Below, piece by piece: positions 57,051 to 64,000 of a stretch of DNA of 64,000 nt. The notes beneath the pieces were generated by a model, which worked only from the letters and a program-made list of their open reading frames with translations, was not told where the DNA came from and made no database searches. The first letter of the stretch is position 1, and each line of letters opens with the position of its first letter. This stretch comes from Planococcus maritimus (GTDB taxonomy: Bacteria; Bacillota; Bacilli; Bacillales_A; Planococcaceae): NCBI RefSeq assembly GCF_001592825.1, contig NZ_LTZG01000001.1, forward strand, positions 992,001 through 1,056,000, given 5' to 3'. A program made the translations under genes and the position numbers.

Positions 57051-58463
57051 TTACGAAACGCCGATTGTGACGGCGACGACGAGTGCGACAAGTGCGATGA
57101 CGAGCCAGCCCACGATGAGTTTCCAAACAAACTTTACCCATTTGTCATACGGAATGCCGGCAACGGCCAGATAACCCATCAATGCGGCGGAAGTCGGAAT
57201 GATGGAATTCGTGATGCCGTCGCCGTATTGATACGCCAACACTGCGACTTGGCGTTCAATAGCCAGCAAATCCGAAAGCGGCGTCATAATGGGCATCGTA
57301 GTTGCCGCTTGCCCACTGCCGGACGGGATGAAGAAATTGATGACGACTTGCGTGAAAAACATGCCGATGACCGTCAAGGCATTCGGCAAACCACTGATAA
57401 CGCTGGATAAACCATTGATCATCGTATCCATGATGACCCCTTGTTCCATGATGACCAAAATCGCCCGGGCAAACCCGACGATCAAGGCACCGAAGACGAC
57501 TAGTTTCATGCCATCAATAAACGCATCAAACATGCGGTTGACGCCAAGATTGCCGACAAGTCCTGCTGCAAAGCCGATAATGATAAATGAGGCGGCAAGT
57601 TCAGTCAAGTACCACTTCCATTCAAACACACCATAAACGTTGATGCTAAGGCCAATTGCAAGAAACAGGAAAACCATGCCATGGCGCCAGTTGAAAGCAC
57701 CCAATAGCTCTGCTTGGTCTTTAGTCGACGATTTCTTCGCCCGTTTCTCGATTTCGTAAATCACACTTTGCGTCGGGTCTTTTTTCACTTTCGCTGCATA
57801 GCGCATTACATACCAAATCGCAAAAGTAAGGAAGAAAATATAGGCGCCAAAGCGGAATCCGATGCCTGAGAATACTTGCAGTTCTGCAATGCCTTGGGCA
57901 ACCCCTACCGTAAAGGGATTGAGCATCCCGCCGATAAAACCGGATGCTGCCCCGAGTGAAACCATCGCCGTACCGGTCATAGCATCAAAACCGATAGCAC
58001 GTGCTACCGCAATGCCGATGGGAACGAAAATGATGACTTCCTCAGCCATGCCGATTGTTGCACCCAAGATGGAAAACAAGATCATCACAATGGGAATCAG
58101 AAACTTTTCTTGCCTCTCGAGCTTATCGACCACTTTGGCGATGCCCGATTCGATCGCGCCTGTTGCACGGATAATACCGAACGCTCCGCCGACTAGGAAG
58201 ATGTAGAAAATGATATTCGATGCTTCTGACATCCCCGTCGGTATCGCTTTAAATAAGTCGAAGAATCCAACCGGGCTTTGCTCTACTTGAGCATAGGAAT
58301 TGTCGACAACGACCGTTCGGTTCTCCACTTCCTCCCGTTCATACTGCCCCGCTGGAATCAAATACGACGCGACCATCGCCGCAATCATGATCAAAAATAA
58401 AATAGCATATGTATGCGGAACTTTGGATCCGCTCTTTTTTAACTTCTGTGGTTTTTCTGTCAT
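57051..58463 (-). CDS. YfcC family transporter (AbgT/C4-dicarboxylate-like)
   Basis: 470-aa carrier of the YfcC/DcuC-related group with about 12 helices. GIIRATGAIESGIAKVVDKLERQEKFLIPIVMILFSILGATIGMAEEV and FIPSGSGQAATTMPIMTPLSDLL (two conserved hairpins) are typical. It overlaps the dipeptide epimerase gene (ATGA), which suggests uptake of peptides or amino acids that the epimerase and amidohydrolase process. Substrate is inference. Confidence 0.85.
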   Translation of the reverse strand: MTEKPQKLKKSGSKVPHTYAILFLIMIAAMVASYLIPAGQYEREEVENRTVVVDNSYAQVEQSPVGFFDLFKAIPTGMSEASNIIFYIFLVGGAFGIIRATGAIESGIAKVVDKLERQEKFLIPIVMILFSILGATIGMAEEVIIFVPIGIAVARAIGFDAMTGTAMVSLGAASGFIGGMLNPFTVGVAQGIAELQVFSGIGFRFGAYIFFLTFAIWYVMRYAAKVKKDPTQSVIYEIEKRAKKSSTKDQAELLGAFNWRHGMVFLFLAIGLSINVYGVFEWKWYLTELAASFIIIGFAAGLVGNLGVNRMFDAFIDGMKLVVFGALIVGFARAILVIMEQGVIMDTMINGLSSVISGLPNALTVIGMFFTQVVINFFIPSGSGQAATTMPIMTPLSDLLAIERQVAVLAYQYGDGITNSIIPTSAALMGYLAVAGIPYDKWVKFVWKLIVGWLVIALVALVVAVTIGVS

Positions 58464-59584
58464 TCGTCATTGCCTCCTACTGTACACGATTTAACCGTCA
58501 ATTTTTCCAATTGCATCAAGTCGATGTCAATGCCCAGCCCAGGCTTTCCGCTCAATAATACGTGTGGGTGCACATACTTTAAATCGCCAATTTCTTCGCT
58601 ATACAATAACGGTCCCGTCAATTCCGTACTTTCAATATTCACGCGTGACATCGCGGCATGATAGCCTGCACTCGAGGCGACTGACGATTCCACCATTGAG
58701 CCGATTTGGCACAACATGCCGGCAGCTTCTGCCGTTTTCGCCATTTGCACCGCGTGGAAAATGCCGCCGCATTTCATCAATTTGATGTTAATGACATCCG
58801 CTGCATCGAGACGAATAATTTCAAGCAAATCTTCCATCGACTGCACTGTCTCATCCGCCATGATTGGCACTGCTGTTTTCTTTCGCACTTCAGCCAAGCC
58901 CCGAATATCCCCCATCCGAATCGGCTGTTCAATCCAGCTGATGCCTGCCGTTTCCAGTTGGCGAATCGCGGCAACCGCCGTTCCGACCGATTTCCATCCT
59001 TGATTGACATCGACACGAATCGGCATATCTGGGCCGACTTTCTCACGCACCGCCAAAATACGGTCCACATCGAGCTGTGCATTGCCCGCCCCAACTTTTA
59101 ACTTCAGCGAACCATAACCCGCTTCGACGGCCTGTTGTGCTTTTTGTGCCATGACTTCAGGCGCCTCAATGCTCAAGACACGCGGATAGGACAGATGCTC
59201 TTTCGACTGACCGCCCAGCAAATTATAGACCGGCTGCCCCGAAGCTTTGCCCATCAAGTCATAGCAAGCGATGTCGACTGCGGCTTTTGCTGCCGGGTTG
59301 CCCGCCAAGATTCCGTTCATTTTATAGTGGATTGCTTCAATATCGAACGGGTTCATGCCGATGACTGCTGGCAGGAATAATTCCTTCAGCACTTCGTAGC
59401 TTGCTGTAAAATACTCGCCTGTTACATGCTCATCCGGTACAGCCTCTCCGTATCCGACCAAACCGTTATCCGTCTCCAGTTCAAGAATCAAAGACGGCAT
59501 ATCCGGATAGGTCGCATAGGAGATAATGAATGGTTCATGCAAAGGAAAACGCACTGCATGCAATCGTGCTTGAATAATTTTCAT
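58460..59584 (-). CDS. Dipeptide epimerase, enolase superfamily (L-Ala-D/L-Glu-epimerase like)
   Basis: 374 aa. Enolase/muconate-lactonising family: N-terminal cap MKIIQARLHAVRFPLHEPF, KxK catalytic pair in GSLKLKVGAGN, metal ligands RVDVNQGW, IEQPI, MADET, and the second catalytic Lys in NIKLMKCGGIFHA. Family members epimerise Ala-Glu dipeptides in cell-wall recycling. ATG at 59584 after GGAGGG (7 nt); frame extends to 59599. Faces the M20 gene with a shared promoter region. Confidence 0.85.
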   Translation of the reverse strand: MKIIQARLHAVRFPLHEPFIISYATYPDMPSLILELETDNGLVGYGEAVPDEHVTGEYFTASYEVLKELFLPAVIGMNPFDIEAIHYKMNGILAGNPAAKAAVDIACYDLMGKASGQPVYNLLGGQSKEHLSYPRVLSIEAPEVMAQKAQQAVEAGYGSLKLKVGAGNAQLDVDRILAVREKVGPDMPIRVDVNQGWKSVGTAVAAIRQLETAGISWIEQPIRMGDIRGLAEVRKKTAVPIMADETVQSMEDLLEIIRLDAADVINIKLMKCGGIFHAVQMAKTAEAAGMLCQIGSMVESSVASSAGYHAAMSRVNIESTELTGPLLYSEEIGDLKYVHPHVLLSGKPGLGIDIDLMQLEKLTVKSCTVGGNDE

Positions 59585-59625
59585 AATGAAGCCCTCCATT
59601 TATAAGTAGTCGTGTATGATTATAC

Positions 59626-59640
59626 TATAAAAGTTTTATA
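59626..59640. promoter_or_regulatory. 15-bp palindrome in the divergent promoter region
   Basis: TATAAAA-G-TTTTATA is a perfect inverted repeat between the epimerase and the M20 genes. It is a candidate operator, but AT-rich palindromes arise by chance. Confidence 0.4.
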
Positions 59641-59655
59641 AATAGCGCAATAATT

Positions 59656-59684
59656 TTGAAGCTTGCTAAAATACGGCGTATAAT
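59656..59684 (+). promoter_or_regulatory. Sigma-A promoter of the amidohydrolase gene
   Basis: -35 TTGAAG, 17-bp spacer, -10 TATAAT, about 50 nt before the ATG at 59734. Confidence 0.7.
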
Positions 59685-59733
59685 GGCGTCATTGTAATTT
59701 AAAATTTTTGTAGTATAAAGGAGTTTATTAATA

Positions 59734-60933
59734 ATGAGTTTACTAAAGCAAACTGAAGCATTCATCGATTCCTTGCAACAGGACATGGTGGATATTCGCC
59801 GCCATCTGCATATGCACCCAGAACTATCCCATCAGGAAGTCGAAACGCCTGCCTATATTGCGGAACGTTTAGAGGAAATGGGTGTTGAAGTGCGTCGAGG
59901 CGTTGGCGGACGGGGCGTCGTCGGGACCATCCGCGGCGGCAAACCTGGCAAGACGATCGCTTTTCGTGCAGATTTTGATGCGTTGCCGATTGATGACCAA
60001 AAAGATGCACCTTACAAATCGATGGTCCCGGGCGTCATGCATGCTTGTGGACACGACGGGCATACTGCCGGCCTTCTCGGCTTTGCGAAAGCAATGATGG
60101 CAATCAAAGACGAACTGCCCGGGACGATTGTGCTGATCCACCAATTCGGTGAAGAACTGTCTCCGGGCGGGGCACGCGCGATGATCGAAGACGGTTGCCT
60201 CGATGGGGTGGATTTGGTATTCGGTGCGCATCTCCAAAGCAAGATGGAGTCCGGCAAAGTTTATCTTCGCGACGGCTATCTGCAGGCCTCAGAAGACGCG
60301 ATTAAAATCAATGTCTATGGCTCCGGAACCCATGGCGCTGAACCGCATACAGGCATCGACCCGATTCTTGCTGCGAGCCATATCATGGTCGCCTTGCAAT
60401 CAATTGTCAGCCGCAACGCTGACCCGTTGAAAGAGCTCGTCGTGTCGATCGGCAAATTCCATGCTGGTGATGCGGATAATGTCATCCCGAGCAAAGCGGT
60501 CATGGAAGGCACCATTCGCGTGTTCGACCCGGAACTTCGTAAACTTGCAAGCGAACGCGTACGCGGTGTCGCTGAGAATGTCGCAGCGGCGATGGGCGCA
60601 CGTGCTGAAGTGATTGTTGAAACCGGCTACGATTCACTGTGGAACCACCCGGAAGCGGCAGAAATCGTCCGCACTTCTGCACGGCCAGTTGTTGGTGAGG
60701 ACAATGTCATCGATATTGCTCCCGTTATGCCGGTGGAAGATTTTTCCTATTACACCCAAGCGAAGCCAGGCGCATTCTTTTTCATCGGCGCGAAAATGGC
60801 AGATGAAATGCTCGTTTATCCGCACCATCACGAAAATTTCGATTTCAATGAAGATGCGATGAACACGACGGCAAAAGTGTTCGCTTCCATCTATTTCAAC
60901 GCCCAGCAAGCAGAAACCGATTCTGCAGAATAA
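59734..60933 (+). CDS. M20 family metallo-amidohydrolase (N-acyl-amino-acid deacylase type)
   Basis: 399 aa. Zinc peptidase: catalytic region MHACGHDGHTAGLLG, second ligand in QFGEELSPGGARAM (Glu), HLHMHPELSHQE near the start, and PHHHENFDFNEDAM at the C-terminus. Hydrolyses N-acyl amino acids or short amides (hippurate/IAA-amino-acid hydrolase group). A clear ribosome site AAAGGAG precedes the ATG at 59734. Divergent from the epimerase/YfcC operon, suggesting a common peptide-use function. Confidence 0.9.
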   Translation: MSLLKQTEAFIDSLQQDMVDIRRHLHMHPELSHQEVETPAYIAERLEEMGVEVRRGVGGRGVVGTIRGGKPGKTIAFRADFDALPIDDQKDAPYKSMVPGVMHACGHDGHTAGLLGFAKAMMAIKDELPGTIVLIHQFGEELSPGGARAMIEDGCLDGVDLVFGAHLQSKMESGKVYLRDGYLQASEDAIKINVYGSGTHGAEPHTGIDPILAASHIMVALQSIVSRNADPLKELVVSIGKFHAGDADNVIPSKAVMEGTIRVFDPELRKLASERVRGVAENVAAAMGARAEVIVETGYDSLWNHPEAAEIVRTSARPVVGEDNVIDIAPVMPVEDFSYYTQAKPGAFFFIGAKMADEMLVYPHHHENFDFNEDAMNTTAKVFASIYFNAQQAETDSAE

Positions 60934-60942
60934 TAAAGCATG

Positions 60943-60975
60943 TCCCCCTTCAGCTGATTGCTGGAGGGGGATTTT
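60943..60975 (+). terminator. Terminator after the M20 gene
   Basis: TCCCCCTtCAG/CTGgAGGGGGA stem followed by TTTTATT. Confidence 0.85.
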
Positions 60976-61020
60976 ATTGTAAGCTAACCTGAATATCGTG
61001 CGAGTGAGACGGGTGAGCGA

Positions 61021-61880
61021 GGTATATTGTTCATTGGCTGCTTCATCTTCAAGCAGTCGCCTTCCGCTTTGGGCTGGCCTTCCGCAATAAGCCGAGAAGT
61101 ACGTTCGTCTCATTGCTTCGGCTCGCCCTTAAGCGCGGTTCGGCTATTAGATTTCATTGGATTTCTGGTGTGATGAAGTACCTCTTTTTCATATGTTCAT
61201 CCGCTGGTGGATGATACTTATTTAGACTTGTGAGTGAGAAGAATGGTTTGTCGATCTTTTCATCACGGAGCAGCCGCCTCCCGCTTTGGGCTGGCCTCCC
61301 GCAATAAGCCAAGAAGAACGCTTGTCTTATTGCTCCGGCTCGCCCGTGGGCGCGTTTCGGCTGTTAGATTTCATTGGATGTTGTGTGGGAATAAATATCG
61401 CCGTTGATTGACTTTATCCGCTGATGGAAACGCCTAGTTAGACTTGATAGTGAGATGAATCGCCTGTTGATCAGTGCATCGTGAAGCAGTCGCCTCCCAC
61501 TTTGGGCTGGCCTCCCGTAATAAGCCAAGAAGAACGCTTGTCTTATGGCTTCGGCTCGCCCTTGTGCGCGGTTCGGCTGTTAGATTTCATTGGAGGCTGT
61601 GTGTAAGTAAATATCACCCTTGATTGACTTCATCCGCTGATGGAAACGCCTAGTTAGACTTGATAGTGAGATATCGCCCATTAATCAGTTCATCGTGAAG
61701 TAGTCGCCTCCCGCTTTGGGCGTGCCTCCCGCAATAAGCCAAGAAGAACGCTTGTCTTATTGCTCCGGCTCGCCCGTGGGCGCGTTTCGGCTGTTAGATT
61801 TCATTGGACATTAGGTGCTAGAAAGTGTCGCTGTTGATTGGGTGCATCCGTTGGTGGAGACGCCTAGTTGGACTTGGTAT
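61021..61880 (-). repeat. Four tandem copies of the 216-bp hairpin repeat (family A)
   Basis: GCAGTCGCC-like starts lie at 61053, 61270, 61486 and 61700 (spacings 217, 216, 214). Each unit includes the structured core, for example CCGC, GGGC, GCC, CAATAAG, CAAG, CTTG, CTTATTG, GGC, GCCC in nested order (61281-61345 in unit 2), then TGTTAGATTTCATTGGA, and a 100-bp spacer sharing CGCCTAGTTAGACTTG. No ORF. Lies between convergent genes for the M20 enzyme and Kbl. Confidence 0.85.
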
Positions 61881-61974
61881 TTTTAAGATGTTTACCTGCT
61901 ATATAATTTGAAAGTTTGAAGCTAATCAATGCTTCTCACTTTTTTATCAGCACAAGAAGAAATATATTTCATCT

Positions 61975-62220
61975 CTAAAACTAGAGATGAAGCGGAAAGG
62001 GGCCGACGCCTGAGGGACCGAGCGGGTTGGCGAGACAAATGTGCCGCGTTCTTTGCGGCACATTGGCTCAACACCCGCCCCTCGGCAAGCGTGCCCCTTG
62101 CAGCGTAATCTCTTCCACTTACGGCTCTATTATTATCTATCTTCGAAATGGCGACGCCCTGTCGCATCCTGCGAGCCCCAAGCATGCCCCTTGGAGCGCA
62201 ATCTCCACTCTTCCCATTTC
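61975..62220. repeat. Family D element near kbl
   Basis: Ends AGAGATGAAGCGGAAAGGGGC (61982) and GCCCCTTGCAGCGTAATCTC (about 62092) are imperfect inverted repeats, the same ends as at 10.9-11.1 kb. A second right-end-like copy GCCCCTTGGAGCGCAATCTC lies at 62185-62210. No ORF. Confidence 0.6.
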
Positions 62221-62237
62221 CGACCCATAAGCGCAAA

Positions 62238-62274
62238 GAAAAAACCCGCACAACTCCATGAGCTGTGCGGGTTT
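62238..62274 (-). terminator. Terminator after kbl
   Basis: AAACCCGCACA/TGTGCGGGTTT perfect stem with TTTTTT tail on the minus strand, 5 nt after the kbl stop. Confidence 0.94.
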
Positions 62275-62278
62275 GGTC

Positions 62279-63469
62279 TTAGTTGATGACGTTTAGTTCT
62301 TTGCCGACTTTTGCGTAGATCTCGATCGCTTCGTCGAGCATTTCTTTTGTATGTGCCGCTGTTGGCATATTGCGGACACGGCCTGTGCCGCGTGGGACTG
62401 TCGGGAAGACGATCGATTTCGCATAGACGCCCTCTTCGAACAAGCGTTTCGAGAATTGCTGCGTCAATTTTTCGTCGCCGATGATGCATGGCGTAATTGG
62501 CGTAGCAGAATCGCCGATATCAAAGCCAAGCTCTTTCAAGCCTTTCTTCAAATAATCGCCATTGTCCCATAGCTTGTCGTGCAGTTCCGTCGAATCGATG
62601 ATCTTCTGAACCGCAGCTGTTGTCGCCGCGACGTCTCCTGGTGTTACCGCTGTCGAGAACAAGAACGGGCGGGAGCGCACGCGCAGCCAGTCGATCAATT
62701 GCTTCTTGCCGGCTACGTAACCGCCGACAACGCCGACTGCTTTCGAAAGGGTACCCATCTGCATATCGACTTCTTTTTCCAAGCCGAAATGTTTCACGGT
62801 GCCTTTTCCTTTGCCTGTGACGCCTGAACCGTGTGCGTCATCGACATACGTGATCAAGTCGAATTCTTTTGCGATTTCCACGATTTCTGGAAGTTTCGCA
62901 ATGTCTCCATCCATAGAGAAGACGCCGTCTGTAATGACCATCACTTTATTGTATTGGCCAGATTCAGTCGCTTCTTTCGCTTTTTGGCGAAGGTCTTCCA
63001 TATCAGAGTGTTTGAACGCGATGATTTTCGCTTTTGACAAGCGGCAGCCGTCGATGATTGAAGCGTGGTTCAATTGATCCGAAAGAATCGCATCGTTTTT
63101 GTCCATAACTGCAGAAATGGCCGCCATATTGCAATTGAAGCCAGATTGGAATGAAATTGCAGCTTCTGTTCCTTTGAACTCAGCCAATTTTTCTTCTAAT
63201 TGCACGTGAAGGTCGAGTGTTCCATTAATGGTACGGACCGCACCTGCCCCGACTCCGTATTTTTCGATTGCTTCGATTGCTACTTTTTTCAAGCCTTCGT
63301 CTGTCGCGAGTCCCAAGTAGTTATTCGATGACAAGTTAATCAAATCCTTGCCGCCGATTTTGATAATCGCGCCGTTCGGGCCTTCTACCGGATCGATTTC
63401 ATTATATAGGCCTTGGTCTTTCAATTCCGTTAAGTTTTCTTCCAAAAACGCATCTAATTTTTTCGACAC
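62279..63469 (-). CDS. kbl: 2-amino-3-ketobutyrate coenzyme A ligase (glycine C-acetyltransferase)
   Basis: PLP-dependent alpha-oxoamine synthase fold: [11 protein letters not shown], the [14 protein letters not shown] region, [15 protein letters not shown], and PLP Lys in [13 protein letters not shown]. 396 aa. Converts aminoketobutyrate and CoA to glycine and acetyl-CoA. The frame runs to 63652, but AAAGGAAGAGG precedes GTG at 63469, giving [26 protein letters not shown], the common family start. It pairs functionally with tdh at 53.3 kb, usually neighbouring but here 8 kb away. Confidence 0.93.
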   Translation of the reverse strand: MSKKLDAFLEENLTELKDQGLYNEIDPVEGPNGAIIKIGGKDLINLSSNNYLGLATDEGLKKVAIEAIEKYGVGAGAVRTINGTLDLHVQLEEKLAEFKGTEAAISFQSGFNCNMAAISAVMDKNDAILSDQLNHASIIDGCRLSKAKIIAFKHSDMEDLRQKAKEATESGQYNKVMVITDGVFSMDGDIAKLPEIVEIAKEFDLITYVDDAHGSGVTGKGKGTVKHFGLEKEVDMQMGTLSKAVGVVGGYVAGKKQLIDWLRVRSRPFLFSTAVTPGDVAATTAAVQKIIDSTELHDKLWDNGDYLKKGLKELGFDIGDSATPITPCIIGDEKLTQQFSKRLFEEGVYAKSIVFPTVPRGTGRVRNMPTAAHTKEMLDEAIEIYAKVGKELNVIN

Positions 63470-63526
63470 AGTCCTCTTCCTTTCAAAAACAAATTCTGAC
63501 TCCATCTTATCACACCGCCATTTTTT

Positions 63527-63558
63527 CCAAAAGAAAAAGCGGGCCATAGACGGCCGCT
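63527..63558 (-). terminator. Terminator after the YhgE/Pip-like gene
   Basis: AGCGG(cc)...(gg)CCGCT stem and TTTTTCTTTT tail on the minus strand. Confidence 0.75.
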
Positions 63559-63563
63559 CTTCT

Positions 63564-64000
63564 TTACGCTGCTTCAGATACTGTTCTTCGTTCTTTCTGG
63601 AACCGGAAATAATAGACGGCCCCGAGTAGTAGTACCATGACCAATAATACAACTACCAAAATCCATAGGGCCTGGTCGAACGGGACGTTTCCTTCAAAAC
63701 CAAAAATGGATTCCCTCAACGCTTTGATTGCATAAGTCATCGGGGAATACGGGTGGACGGCTTGGAAAAAGCCATTCGTCAATTGGATGGGAAACGTTCC
63801 TTCACTGGCACCGAGTTGCAAGACCAATAGTAAAATCCCCAGGAAGTTTCCAACTTTATCGAAAGCGGCGACCAAAAAGGACAAGATGAAGATCCAAGTG
63901 TTGGAGATCACAAAGAGGATCAGCAAGAAAGAGCTTATGTTTTCGACAGGGATATCCAACACCTTCAAAATAAACACGGCCAATAAAGCCGCCTGAAATG
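63564..64000 (-). CDS. YhgE/Pip-like membrane protein (partial, N-terminus beyond window)
   Basis: At least 145 C-terminal residues with about four hydrophobic segments: an [69 protein letters not shown] stretch resembles the C-terminal domain of YhgE/Pip and ABC-2-type transporters. The frame is open to the window edge; the TTG at 63983 is not taken as a start. Family members are exporters or phage-infection proteins; function not shown. Confidence 0.7.
   Translation of the reverse strand, partial: FQAALLAVFILKVLDIPVENISSFLLILFVISNTWIFILSFLVAAFDKVGNFLGILLLVLQLGASEGTFPIQLTNGFFQAVHPYSPMTYAIKALRESIFGFEGNVPFDQALWILVVVLLVMVLLLGAVYYFRFQKERRTVSEAA

Noticed and set aside
61021-61880. Regular repeats considered as CRISPR
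   Set aside because: Period of about 216 bp, units similar throughout, no 20-40-bp repeat with unique spacers, and no cas genes.

Overview
The window is a chromosomal segment of a low/moderate-GC Gram-positive bacterium of the Bacillales. Gene content and order follow the Bacillus subtilis prfA-tdk-rpmE-rho-glpX-murZ-tal-fbaA-spo0F-pyrG-rpoE block, followed by argS-ywiB, speE-speB, ywhD, ywhB, ywgA, ywfO, ywfL(lipL), ywfI(hemQ), ywdK, ywdI, ung and pdxK. The proteins, a TetR-icmF-acyl-CoA dehydrogenase block, and dense families of non-coding intergenic repeats suggest a Planococcaceae member (Planococcus/Planomicrobium-like). That genus-level call is inference. No rRNA, tRNA, CRISPR array, prophage or transposase gene was seen.

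Layout. 1-10.8 kb: housekeeping genes, all on the minus strand (release factor 1, thymidine kinase, L31, Rho, FBPase II, MurA, transaldolase-like aldolase, FBP aldolase, Spo0F-like regulator, CTP synthase, RNA polymerase delta) plus a 53-aa membrane protein. 10.8-11.7 kb: gene-free repeats. 11.7-22.6 kb: acyl-CoA catabolism (fused B12-dependent isobutyryl-CoA mutase, TetR regulator, two acyl-CoA dehydrogenases, 3-hydroxybutyryl-CoA dehydrogenase, thiolase, FadF Fe-S oxidoreductase), with a CcpA cre-like site and a FadR-box-like operator. 22.9-32.9 kb: a 12-gene cobalamin uptake and salvage operon under a cobalamin riboswitch with terminator. 32.9-48.1 kb: argS, a CPA1 antiporter, the polyamine genes speE-speB, and conserved Bacillales genes for lipoylation, haem synthesis, uracil repair and pyridoxal salvage. 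48.4-64 kb: an orphan Opp-like permease pair, bacillithiol gene bshB2 with yojF, a YjiH-family membrane protein, threonine dehydrogenase and KBL, a cystine-type ABC transporter, a dipeptide epimerase/YfcC transporter operon divergent from an M20 amidohydrolase, and a partial YhgE/Pip-like membrane protein.

The genes work together. The salvage operon assembles adenosylcobalamin, which the nearby IcmF needs. FadF, the dehydrogenases and the thiolase feed acyl chains to acetyl-CoA. Tdh and Kbl convert threonine to glycine and acetyl-CoA.

The most unusual content is non-coding. (1) A repeat with a period of about 216 bp contains a long hairpin of roughly 75-100 nt whose arms show compensatory base changes: two copies near 11.3-11.6 kb, one at 39.9 kb and four in tandem at 61-61.9 kb. 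(2) An element of about 240 bp occurs twice, each time between two copies of a different, locus-specific 31-nt terminator hairpin. (3) A 231-bp segment upstream of speE is bounded by perfect 11-bp inverted repeats and contains three strong hairpins. (4) Two further repeat families lie at several intergenic sites, one of them between the cobalamin riboswitch terminator and btuF.
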